Assembly: GCA_020846515.1 (NCBI GenBank)
Contig: JADLDX010000239.1
Span: forward strand, 1-5,392
Origin: Pirellulaceae bacterium
Lineage (GTDB): Bacteria; Planctomycetota; Planctomycetia; Pirellulales; Pirellulaceae
DNA length: 5,392 bases
Reading direction: 5' to 3'
The position numbers were made by a program, and so were the translations under genes. This document shows positions 1 to 5,392 of this stretch, in pieces; position 1 is the first letter of the stretch; every line of letters begins with the position of its first letter. Under the pieces are notes generated by a model. The model worked only from the letters and a program-made list of their open reading frames with translations. It was not told the origin of the DNA and did no database searches.

Positions 1-750
1 AACAACTTCGGTTGCCGTCACTCGCTGGTCGATGGACTGAACCGTGCGACCGACGTCATGATCGGTGGCAAGGTAGCGGTCATCTGCGGATTCGGGGAAG
101 TGGGTAAGGGAAGCTGTCAATCGTTGCGTGGCCAAGGTTGTCGCGTGATCGTCACCGAAATCGATCCGATTTGCGCTCTGCAAGCCGTGATGGAAGGTTA
201 CGAAGTCAAGACGCTCGAAGACGTCATTGGTGAAGCTGATATCTTCATTACCACCACCGGTAATAAGGACATCATCACTGTTGAACACATGAAGCAGATG
301 AAAGATCGCGCGATCATCGGCAACATCGGACACTTCGACAACGAAATCGACATGGCCAACCTGTACAAGCTTGAAAAAGCTGGCAAGGTTGAACGCATCA
401 ACATCAAGCCTCAGTACGACATGTTCCGCTTTGCCGAAACCGGTCGTAGCGTCTTGGTTTTGGCCGAAGGACGCCTGCTCAACCTGGGCTGTGCGACTGG
501 CCACCCAAGCTTCGTCATGAGCAGCAGCTTCACCAACCAAATGCTGGCTCAACTGGAACTGTGGAACGAACGCAATAGCGGCAAGTATGGCAAGAAGGTT
601 TACGTATTGCCCAAGAAGTTGGACGAAGAAGTCGCGCGTTTGCATCTGGCCAAGCTAGGTGTGAAGCTGACCAAGCTTTCGCAGGACCAAGCCGATTACC
701 TGGGCGTCCCTGTCGAAGGCCCATACAAGCCAGAGCACTACCGCTACTAA
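1..750 (+). CDS. ahcY: S-adenosyl-L-homocysteine hydrolase (adenosylhomocysteinase), C-terminal part
   Basis: This cytoplasmic NAD-dependent enzyme splits S-adenosylhomocysteine into adenosine and homocysteine, clearing the product inhibitor of methyltransferases in the activated methyl cycle. The reading frame is open from base 1, so the 5' part lies outside the window; the ATG at 58 is an internal Met, not the start. The 249 visible residues begin NNFGCRHSL, matching the conserved NLYGCRESL segment whose Asn and Cys line the active site. The Rossmann motif GFGEVG (window residues 30-35) and the TEIDP acidic strand bind NAD. GHFD (His about residue 111), [26 protein letters not shown] and the family-typical C-terminus ending KPEHYRY are all present, so the 3' end is intact. 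One small variation is QYDMF where many homologues read QVDRY. It converges on the membrane-protein gene 104 bases downstream. Identification is secure. Confidence 0.97.
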   Translation, partial: NNFGCRHSLVDGLNRATDVMIGGKVAVICGFGEVGKGSCQSLRGQGCRVIVTEIDPICALQAVMEGYEVKTLEDVIGEADIFITTTGNKDIITVEHMKQMKDRAIIGNIGHFDNEIDMANLYKLEKAGKVERINIKPQYDMFRFAETGRSVLVLAEGRLLNLGCATGHPSFVMSSSFTNQMLAQLELWNERNSGKYGKKVYVLPKKLDEEVARLHLAKLGVKLTKLSQDQADYLGVPVEGPYKPEHYRY

Positions 751-776
751 TTGATAGTCGGCAAAATTCTGTTGCA

Positions 777-837
777 TTTGTAGCCCCGGCACTCCGTGTC
801 GGGGCACTCTTTGTAGCCCCGGCACTCCGTGACGGGG
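777..837. repeat. Tandem pair of GC-rich hairpin repeats (REP-like)
   Basis: Two direct copies of a 28-base unit lie at 777-804 and 810-837 (period 33), differing at one base. Each contains the arms CCCCGGCAC and GTGNCGGGG around a TCC loop: 784-792/796-804 and 817-825/829-837. The sole difference falls in the stem, giving a G-T wobble in copy 1 and a G-A mismatch in copy 2. The unit resembles dispersed palindromic repeats I recall from Rhodopirellula-type genomes; that link is from memory and was not searched. Its position between convergent genes is typical for REP-like elements. Confidence 0.75.
784..837. terminator. Possible bidirectional transcription terminator formed by the repeat hairpins
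   Basis: The two strong GC hairpins begin 33 bases after the ahcY stop and end 17 bases before the stop of the convergent gene. They could therefore block transcripts arriving from both sides. Neither has a clean U-tract: copy 1 is followed by CACTCTTTG and copy 2 by TTGCTGCG. They do not meet the classical intrinsic-terminator pattern, so the role is inferred from position and stem stability only. Confidence 0.4.
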
Positions 838-854
838 TTGCTGCGTCTATCGGC

Positions 855-2282
855 CTAGAAGTGGGTTAACGAGTCGCGGAGCGATTCGTCTACGTTAGGC
901 GAGGGTACTTGGACAAACTGTCGGTGGCAGGCGGCGATTAGTCCCCAGGACCCGAACAACATGCTGTTCTCGATGGCGGAGAAGGATACTTCGTGAAAGG
1001 CCATTTGCAATAAATGCACGCCCACGATGGCGGCACTGGCGATGGCGATCCCTCGCGACCATTGGGGAGCGTGGGCGGTAAACCACAACTGCCATGTGCG
1101 GCGCATGAATGCGATCAGCACGGCCATGTACAAACAAAAGCCGATCAGTCCGAGATCCACCAGCAGACTTAAAAAGCTGTTGTGATGCACATAGCCGCGA
1201 ATCGATTCTAACCGCAGCTCGGTTGAACGATCGGCCAGATAGGGACGGTTGTAGACTTGGAATTGATTGAAGCCAAAGCCCGCAATCGGTTTATCTTGGA
1301 ACATCTTCCAGGAAACGTAGGCAAAGCTGGCTCGCATATAGGTGCTCTCGCGCGTTTCGGCGGCTGAGTATTCGCGTTTGAACGCAATCAGGTCTGGTCC
1401 CTTGATCGCCAGGGCGAGCATCATGGCTGCCAAGATACCGGTGATGGCCAGCCGGCGTGGCATCCCGCTCAGACAGCCCAGCACCAACAGGCCCATGATC
1501 AAGGCTGCGCCCATCCAAATACTGCGTGTATACGTCAAGTAGATGGCCAGTAGGTTCAGCGGCACCATCCAAGCGCAGACTAACCACAACGGCTTACTCG
1601 TCGGCTTTAGCCAAATGGTGAACACGATCAGACAAGTAAGTACCAATAGCAGACACATGCCCAATCGTACTGACTGCAGCATCGGTCCACGTGCTCGACC
1701 AAAATGGATGCCCAGAGTCGGATCGCTAATGAACTTGGGAAACACAAACTGCCACAGGTGGGCTACTTCGAAAACGGCAGTGACGGACAGATAGAAACCC
1801 AACAGGGCCAAACACCATACCGCTGGCTTTAACTGCTTGGGATCGAGCTTGGAGAATCGCAAGATCGCGAACAGCACTAGTGGAATCAAGTAACCGTTGA
1901 TCAAGTGCATGAGCGTGGCGGGTTGGCCCTTAATCTGCGCACCCAAGGGTTGCGATAATGTCCGTACAACGAGCCACAAGAAAAACAGGCCCAGCAACAG
2001 ATCGGTGGACTCCAGACGAAAGCTGGTCAATTGTCCGCGGTACCACTGAATAACGACTTGCACCAGTAGTAAGACCAGCCAGAGTCGATCAAGAGTCCAG
2101 GTCAAACCAGCCGCGTCGATCGAAAAGAACTCGGCCGGCAAGCAGGCTGCCATCACCAAGAAGATAGCGCACGAAAGTGGCACTGAACCACGTATTAACG
2201 CAGCCAGCATCCATAAACTAGCCGGCAAAGCTAAGGCAAATGCCAAGACGCCCATCGTGTGTTTCAATGTGACAGAGTTCAA
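855..2282 (-). CDS. O-antigen ligase/polymerase-like integral membrane protein (Wzy_C superfamily)
   Basis: The predicted 475-residue protein is strongly hydrophobic, with roughly 11-12 membrane spans (for example about 10-30, 33-50, 66-80, 93-109, 126-143, 152-172, 205-224, 232-250, 277-293, 367-393, 411-428 and 436-452). A large hydrophilic loop at about 294-366 precedes the family's HHNSFLSLLVDLGLIGF signature (366-382). Other landmarks are RARGPMLQSVRLG (196-208), TYTRS (250-254) with an arginine typical of these proteins, and KPIAGFGFNQF (331-341). Relatives in the inner membrane either polymerise lipid-linked repeat units (Wzy) or ligate glycan to a lipid or protein acceptor (WaaL-like); sequence alone does not decide which. 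The frame opens at a TTG codon (2282-2280) with no clear Shine-Dalgarno site. The ATG at 2255-2253 (Met10) is an equally plausible start that keeps the first span. It is divergent from the deacetylase/glycosyltransferase pair, which suggests a shared polysaccharide pathway. Confidence 0.85.
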   Translation of the reverse strand: MNSVTLKHTMGVLAFALALPASLWMLAALIRGSVPLSCAIFLVMAACLPAEFFSIDAAGLTWTLDRLWLVLLLVQVVIQWYRGQLTSFRLESTDLLLGLFFLWLVVRTLSQPLGAQIKGQPATLMHLINGYLIPLVLFAILRFSKLDPKQLKPAVWCLALLGFYLSVTAVFEVAHLWQFVFPKFISDPTLGIHFGRARGPMLQSVRLGMCLLLVLTCLIVFTIWLKPTSKPLWLVCAWMVPLNLLAIYLTYTRSIWMGAALIMGLLVLGCLSGMPRRLAITGILAAMMLALAIKGPDLIAFKREYSAAETRESTYMRASFAYVSWKMFQDKPIAGFGFNQFQVYNRPYLADRSTELRLESIRGYVHHNSFLSLLVDLGLIGFCLYMAVLIAFMRRTWQLWFTAHAPQWSRGIAIASAAIVGVHLLQMAFHEVSFSAIENSMLFGSWGLIAACHRQFVQVPSPNVDESLRDSLTHF

Positions 2283-2625
2283 CGTCAGACTCGGCCGGTA
2301 TTCTGTTGAAGGCCCGCGCCCCCTCTACCTGACCGCTGGAAGAGTACGTTGCTCCCAGCGTTGCGTGACCACGGATGCCTGCAACCGAGGGCAGTTGAGC
2401 CGTTGATCGGCCCCTACAATCCGAATCACCTGACTCAATGCGTTTAACTGTTTGCATCTGCTGAATGGTACGTAGTCGTCACCATCTTCCCATGTGCTAC
2501 CAATAGCCCAGTAACTTGAGTTTGCTTGGCGTGAAAAGGCGTTTAGAACCGGACAGACCGCCAATCGCGCGACAAGGTTTAATGGTTGGGCCGCCCTCTT
2601 CGTAACTTAATTTTACAGACTCGCT
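2283..2625. other. Divergent intergenic region between polysaccharide genes
   Basis: This 343-base stretch separates the 5' ends of the membrane-protein gene (- strand) and the deacetylase gene (+ strand), so promoters for both should lie here. I see no open frame with recognisable protein character and no convincing -35/-10 pair on either strand. A weak + strand candidate, TTGGGC (2586-2591) with TAATTT (2608-2613), would place the transcript start almost at the ATG, so I do not call it. The one clear structure is the hairpin at 2334-2360. Confidence 0.6.
2334..2360. other. Hairpin in the divergent intergenic region
   Basis: CGCTGG (2334-2339) pairs perfectly with CCAGCG (2355-2360). Inside that, GAG (2342-2344) pairs with CTC (2352-2354), leaving a two-base AA bulge and a 7-base loop. 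It starts 52 bases upstream of the TTG start of the - strand gene and would lie in that gene's 5' leader if transcription begins farther out. No U-tract follows on either strand, so it does not look like a terminator. The function is unknown. Confidence 0.45.
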
Positions 2626-3522
2626 ATGCACATCTCCACACTGAAAAGGTCGAACCGACGTCGACAGTGGGCTGCGTGGTTTTATATGCGGGTGACTCAG
2701 GGTCAACGACGTCGACTGCGCGCAGAACTGGAGCAGTCCGGACGATTCCCTATTGCGATTCTGTTCTATCATCGAGTCGCAGATACTCATCCCAATCCTT
2801 GGACCATCTCGCGGAAAAACTTCTCCCAGCAGTTGGACTGGCTCGAGCGACATTTTGACATTGTTACTCTCCGCGAAGCACAAAATCGTATTCAGAGTCG
2901 TTTCAATAATCGTCCCACCGTCGCGCTCACGTTCGATGATGGATATGCCGAAAACTGTGATTTTGCGATGCCAGAGTTGGCGCGGCGCAAGTTGCCAGCC
3001 ACCTATTTCGTCGCTACGCATCCCGTAGCCAGCGGGGAACCGTTTGTACACGACGCGCAGTTACACAGTCCTTTGCGTACCAATACGATTGCTGAAATCC
3101 AAGCCTTGCATCGTCAAGGTTTTGAGATCGGTGCTCATACTCAACATCACGTCGATATCGGCGGATTGACCGATTACGATCAGGTTCGCGACGAGATTGT
3201 CGGCAGCATTGAGCAACTGAACCGCTGGGGCGTTGGCCCTATTCGGTACTTTTCCTTTCCGTATGGCCTGCCCGAAAACACATCCCAGTACGCCATCGAT
3301 CTGCTTGCCTCGTATGGTATGTCTGGCTTTTGCACTGCGTACGGAGCCTGGAATTGGCCTGACTCTCGAGGCTATCACCTCCGCCGAATACATGCCGACC
3401 CTGGCATGCAAACTCTCAAGAGCTGGTTGACATTGGATCCGAGAAAGCTGTCCGACAACCGGCCATTGCCTTTTGAAGAGCCGGACATTGCACCGTCGCT
3501 ATTAGCTGGGAGTTTTACGTGA
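2626..3522 (+). CDS. Polysaccharide deacetylase (CE4 / NodB homology domain)
   Basis: The 298-residue protein carries the carbohydrate-esterase 4 fold, a metal-dependent deacetylase of N- or O-acetylated glycans. Motif 1 is TFDDGY (102-107), where Asp104 is the expected catalytic base and Asp105 a metal ligand. Motif 2 is HTQHH (171-175), giving His171 and His175 as the other metal ligands. Motif 3 reads SFPYG (210-214), so Ser stands where classical CE4 enzymes have Arg. The ILFYHRV segment (45-51) and SRKNFSQQLDWLERHFDIVTL resemble exopolysaccharide-type members. No signal peptide or clear membrane span is visible; the N-terminus is Arg-rich (RSNRRR, then QRRRLR), suggesting a cytoplasmic or membrane-surface location. 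The ATG at 2626 is the first in frame after a stop at 2608, without an evident ribosome site; Met21 (2686) is an alternative. The stop overlaps the next gene. The family is firm; the substrate is unknown. Confidence 0.9.
   Translation: MHISTLKRSNRRRQWAAWFYMRVTQGQRRRLRAELEQSGRFPIAILFYHRVADTHPNPWTISRKNFSQQLDWLERHFDIVTLREAQNRIQSRFNNRPTVALTFDDGYAENCDFAMPELARRKLPATYFVATHPVASGEPFVHDAQLHSPLRTNTIAEIQALHRQGFEIGAHTQHHVDIGGLTDYDQVRDEIVGSIEQLNRWGVGPIRYFSFPYGLPENTSQYAIDLLASYGMSGFCTAYGAWNWPDSRGYHLRRIHADPGMQTLKSWLTLDPRKLSDNRPLPFEEPDIAPSLLAGSFT
3508..3512 (+). promoter_or_regulatory. Ribosome binding site of the glycosyltransferase gene
   Basis: GGGAG lies within the end of the deacetylase gene, 9 bases before the ATG at 3522 and 6 bases before the GTG at 3519. 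The spacing is acceptable for both, so it does not settle the start, but it supports initiation at this overlap. Confidence 0.45.
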
Positions 3523-4787
3523 TGAATCTTCAGGACACAACTACGTCCCAGTCCTCGCGTCGCACGTCTCCACTGCGCACCAGTTTTGTGTTGACCAGCA
3601 TGCCGGTCGGGGGCGCTGAAACCCTGCTGGTAAACTTGATTGCTCGACTTGATCGCCAGATCATCGCGCCGGAAGTGATTTGCCTGAAGGAGGCCGGTCC
3701 ACTGGGCGAGGAACTCAGCCGTCAAACACCGGTCCATACAAACTTTCTCCACAGCAAATGGGACATTCGCGTGTTGTGGAAACTGTACCGCCGCTTTCGC
3801 CGCTCGCGAACCGATGCGGTGGTGACCATCGGTGCGGGTGACAAAATGTTTTGGGGGCGATTGGCCGCGCGCATGGCCGGAGTTCCCGTAATCTGCAGCG
3901 CTTTGCATTCCACCGGCTGGCCTGACGGGGTGGGCCAGCTCAATCGAAAGTTGACGCCGATCACCGATGCCTTTATTGCGGTTGCCCAAGACCATGCGCA
4001 ATTCCTAATCAACTGGGAAGGCTTCCCGCGAAGTCGTGTGTTCATGATCCCCAACGGGGTCGATACCGACCGCTTCAAACCTGATCATTCGCGACGGGCG
4101 TGGCTGCGGCAATCCTTGAGCATTCCAGAACACGCGCCATTGGTCGGTATCGTCGCTGCGCTGCGTGAGGAGAAGAATCACAGCCAATTCATTCTGGCCG
4201 CTCGCGATGTGCTTCGCACCCACAGCGATACGCGGTTTATCATTGTCGGTGACGGCCCAACCCGGCCTGAGATTGAACGCCAAATAACCGAGCTGTGCCT
4301 GCAACGCTTTATTCACCTGTTGGGTACGCGAAGTGACACGCCCGAGCTGCTGGCAGCCATGGATGTGTTTGCGCTAACCAGTCGCAATGAAGCCAATCCA
4401 GTCTCGATACTCGAAGCTCTCTCGTGCGGAGTTCCGGTCGTCAGTCCCAACGTGGGCTCGATCCACGAAACGGTCATCGACGGCACCACGGGATTCCTCA
4501 CGAGTCCCGGCAGTGCCGAGGAGACTGCCGCTGGCATCAATCGATTGCTCGACGACGCCTCCCTGGCCCATGAACTTGGTCACAACGGTCGCGAGCACGT
4601 CACCCACAGTTGGAGCCTGCGGGCCATGGTGACCGGTTATGAGCGTTTGATCACCATGATTTACAACGACAAAGTTACGCCCGAAAAAAGATTGCATGCC
4701 GAGCCTTGGGAACGGCAAACACCCGTCACCATTGGGGCTCCTCTGCTGGTCCTACCCCAAGTCGATGTGCCGACCGTTCCTCGATAA
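3522..4787 (+). CDS. Glycosyltransferase family 4 (GT-B fold)
   Basis: This is a retaining GT4-type enzyme expected to move a sugar from a nucleotide donor to a growing glycan at the cytoplasmic membrane face. Counting from the in-frame GTG at 3519 (422 residues), the N-terminal Rossmann half has the acceptor-side motif VGGAETLLVNL (30-40). The hinge has IPNGVDTDRF (177-186). The C-terminal donor half has VGIVAALREEKNH (209-221), IIVGDGP (241-247), LLGTRSDTPELLAAMDVFALTSRNE, and the EX7E motif with Glu291 and Glu299 in EANPVSILEALSCGVPVV. A proline-rich tail of about 40 residues follows the domain and matches nothing I recognise. ATG 3522 overlaps the upstream TGA as TGATG; GTG 3519, giving a four-base overlap, is the alternative start. 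The overlap indicates one operon and translational coupling with the deacetylase. Donor and acceptor sugars cannot be read from the sequence. Confidence 0.93.
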   Translation: MNLQDTTTSQSSRRTSPLRTSFVLTSMPVGGAETLLVNLIARLDRQIIAPEVICLKEAGPLGEELSRQTPVHTNFLHSKWDIRVLWKLYRRFRRSRTDAVVTIGAGDKMFWGRLAARMAGVPVICSALHSTGWPDGVGQLNRKLTPITDAFIAVAQDHAQFLINWEGFPRSRVFMIPNGVDTDRFKPDHSRRAWLRQSLSIPEHAPLVGIVAALREEKNHSQFILAARDVLRTHSDTRFIIVGDGPTRPEIERQITELCLQRFIHLLGTRSDTPELLAAMDVFALTSRNEANPVSILEALSCGVPVVSPNVGSIHETVIDGTTGFLTSPGSAEETAAGINRLLDDASLAHELGHNGREHVTHSWSLRAMVTGYERLITMIYNDKVTPEKRLHAEPWERQTPVTIGAPLLVLPQVDVPTVPR

Positions 4788-4905
4788 GGTGAACGGCAAA
4801 GATTTCTTGGCCTATCGCCAAAAACCAACTGTCGACATCGGGCGCAGCCACCCTGGATGGTTGGCCGGCATGGGCTTTGCATTCGGTAAGGCCAGTGCCA
4901 TCCCA

Positions 4906-4951
4906 CTGCCAAACCGGAAAGTTTTGAAAAGTTACTGGTTTTGGTAGCTTT
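4906..4951 (+). terminator. Candidate terminator of the deacetylase-glycosyltransferase operon
   Basis: CTGCCAAACCGG (4906-4917) pairs with CTGGTTTTGGTAG (4935-4947) with one bulged T and two G-T wobbles, around a 17-base A/T-rich loop. The stem is followed by CTTTCTC, only a short and interrupted U-tract. It begins 118 bases after the glycosyltransferase stop. The stem is real in the sequence; termination is an inference and would be weak. Confidence 0.35.
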
Positions 4952-5012
4952 CTCAGCCAAACCGCTGGCCAGGATGGTATGGCACCAATACGGCAATGTT
5001 GAGCAAAATTTA

Positions 5013-5038
5013 GGAACTTTCAGACGACTGCATGCGTA
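5013..5038 (+). promoter_or_regulatory. Candidate ECF sigma factor promoter (GGAAC-N17-CGTA)
   Basis: GGAAC at 5013-5017 is followed after 17 bases by CGTA at 5035-5038. This matches the general form of ECF-sigma promoters, with a GGAAC-type -35 and a CGT-type -10 at 16-17 base spacing. Planctomycetes are known to encode many ECF sigma factors. The start point would fall near 5045, upstream of both the terminator at 5061-5093 and the DksA-like gene. Short motifs like this also arise by chance. Confidence 0.35.
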
Positions 5039-5049
5039 CTATATGTACG
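5035..5049. promoter_or_regulatory. 15-base palindrome overlapping the putative -10 (possible operator)
   Basis: CGTAC (5035-5039) and GTACG (5045-5049) form a perfect inverted repeat around TATAT. It coincides with the -10 part of the ECF-like promoter and could be a repressor site or a small stem near the transcript start. No regulator is identifiable from the window. Confidence 0.3.
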
Positions 5050-5060
5050 TCAAGAGTCGA

Positions 5061-5093
5061 ACCTGGGAAATGAGACCATCCCAGTTGTTTTTT
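5061..5093 (+). terminator. Rho-independent terminator
   Basis: CTGGGA (5063-5068) pairs with TCCCAG (5079-5084); the flanking AA and TT can extend the stem past one bulged C, and ATG/CAT inside the loop offers an alternative inner pairing. TTGTTTTTT (5085-5093) follows directly, the best U-tract in the window. It points along the + strand, 274 bases beyond the glycosyltransferase stop and 133 bases before the DksA-like start. It may end read-through from the polysaccharide operon, or close a short transcript started at the motif just upstream. Confidence 0.65.
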
Positions 5094-5114
5094 CAGCAAT
5101 ACGCCAGTTAGTAG

Positions 5115-5146
5115 AGAACCCTCCCCAATACTGCTGGGTAGGTTCT
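5115..5146 (+). other. Leader hairpin upstream of the DksA-like gene
   Basis: AGAACC (5115-5120) pairs with GGTTCT (5141-5146), and CCCA (5124-5127) with TGGG (5135-5138), with a small internal loop and a 7-base apical loop. No U-tract follows. If the DksA-like transcript starts upstream it would sit in the 5' untranslated region about 80 bases before the ATG. The role is unknown. Confidence 0.4.
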
Positions 5147-5212
5147 GGTTGGTGCAACAAACCCCGGTGAAACAAACTCCAGAGCAACAATCGTAGAAGC
5201 ATAACGCAAATC

Positions 5213-5218
5213 AAAAGG
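5213..5218 (+). promoter_or_regulatory. Ribosome binding site of the DksA-like gene
   Basis: AAAAGG ends 8 bases before the ATG at 5227, a normal spacing. It supports that ATG as the start rather than the later in-frame Met21. Confidence 0.6.
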
Positions 5219-5226
5219 TACAGGCC

Positions 5227-5392
5227 ATGAGTCGAAAAGACGCGCTATTAAAACTGCGGCAAGTACTGATACATCGTCGCGATGCCATGCGTCGCGTGTT
5301 GGAAGGCGACTTGACCGCGCTGGCTGAACTAAGCCTGGCTTCCGGTGATCTCGCCGATGCAGCGCTGGATTCGGCCCATGAGGAAGTTACCA
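5227..5392 (+). CDS. DksA/TraR-family zinc-finger regulator, N-terminal part
   Basis: The frame opens at ATG 5227 and runs off the window after 55 complete codons. The visible part is a charged helical segment (MSRKDALLKLRQVLIHRRDAMRR onward), then GDLADAALDSAHEE. DLADAA (41-46) matches the DxxDxA tip motif of the DksA coiled coil, which reaches into the secondary channel of RNA polymerase and modulates initiation, often together with ppGpp. The short N-terminus before the tip fits the compact TraR/DksA-like proteins I recall from planctomycetes rather than long E. coli-type DksA. The C-terminal zinc finger expected in this family lies beyond the window and cannot be checked. The 5' leader has a good ribosome site, a hairpin and an upstream terminator. 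The family call is fairly firm; the exact role is open. Confidence 0.75.
   Translation, partial: MSRKDALLKLRQVLIHRRDAMRRVLEGDLTALAELSLASGDLADAALDSAHEEVT

Larger units (their letters stand above)
4788..5226. other. 439-base noncoding region rich in hairpins
   Basis: No convincing protein gene lies between the glycosyltransferase stop and the DksA-like start; the short frames crossing it lack recognisable motifs. It contains a weak hairpin at 4807-4821 (TTGGC/GCCAA), a CAGTG/CACTG hairpin at 4893-4908, a longer imperfect hairpin at 4906-4947, an ECF-like promoter motif at 5013-5038, a palindrome at 5035-5049, an intrinsic terminator at 5061-5093 and a further hairpin at 5115-5146. It thus appears to hold the 3' end of the polysaccharide operon and the control region of the DksA-like gene. 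Confidence 0.65.

Noticed and set aside
58..60. ATG at 58 as the true start of ahcY.
   Set aside because: The upstream 19 codons are open in the same frame and encode the conserved NxxGCRxSLxDGxxRATD segment, so this Met is internal.
2218..2564. Two 79-residue - strand frames in and beside the divergent intergenic region.
   Set aside because: No recognisable domain, no ribosome site, and they overlap each other in different frames; they look like chance open frames.
2497..3051. A 184-residue - strand frame across the start of the deacetylase gene.
   Set aside because: It lies mostly antisense to the clearly supported deacetylase; its translation is low-complexity in character and shows no family motif.
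4807..4821. Short TTGGC/GCCAA hairpin just after the glycosyltransferase stop as a terminator.
   Set aside because: The stem is only five pairs and is followed by AAAACC, with no U-tract on the + strand and none on the - strand.
4696..4947. An 83-residue + strand frame overlapping the end of the glycosyltransferase gene.
   Set aside because: It has no recognisable motif, overlaps about 90 bases of a well-supported coding region in another frame, has no ribosome site, and its end lies in hairpin-rich noncoding DNA.
5045..5085. A tRNA-like T-arm on the - strand (GGTTCGACTC next to a TCTCAT loop resembling a tRNA-Met anticodon loop).
   Set aside because: The putative T-stem has a mismatch and a wobble, the anticodon-like loop is too long (10 bases), there is no variable region, no D-arm or acceptor stem pairs, and no CCA follows. 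The hairpin is better explained as the + strand terminator.

Overview
The window looks like chromosomal DNA of a planctomycete, most likely a Pirellulales/Rhodopirellula-type bacterium. This is inferred from four things: moderate GC by eye, weak or absent Shine-Dalgarno sites before several genes, a hairpin repeat with a CCCCGGCAC/GTGCCGGGG-like core that I associate from memory with planctomycete intergenic regions, and a short DksA/TraR-type protein whose N-terminus resembles planctomycete homologues. No database search supports the assignment.

Layout. (1) Bases 1-750, + strand: the C-terminal part of S-adenosylhomocysteine hydrolase (ahcY), cut by the window edge. (2) Bases 751-854: a convergent intergenic gap with two tandem GC-rich hairpin repeats that may act as a two-way terminator. 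(3) Bases 855-2282, - strand: a multi-membrane-span O-antigen ligase/polymerase-like protein. (4) Bases 2283-2625: a divergent intergenic region with one clear hairpin and no convincing promoter. (5) Bases 2626-3522 and 3522-4787, + strand: a polysaccharide deacetylase (CE4/NodB fold) and a GT4 glycosyltransferase, overlapping at TGATG and so probably co-transcribed and translationally coupled. (6) Bases 4788-5226: a 439-base noncoding stretch with several hairpins, an ECF-sigma-like promoter motif, a palindrome and a good intrinsic terminator. (7) Bases 5227 to the end, + strand: the start of a DksA/TraR-family regulator with an intact DxxDxA coiled-coil tip.

The three central genes form a small surface-polysaccharide locus. 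The GT4 enzyme would add a sugar on the cytoplasmic side, the membrane protein would polymerise or ligate lipid-linked glycan outside the membrane, and the deacetylase would remove N- or O-acetyl groups. Their divergent arrangement suggests, but does not prove, shared control. The flanking genes are housekeeping or global-regulatory. I see no mobile element, CRISPR array or defence system. The least explained part is the noncoding block between the glycosyltransferase and the DksA-like gene.
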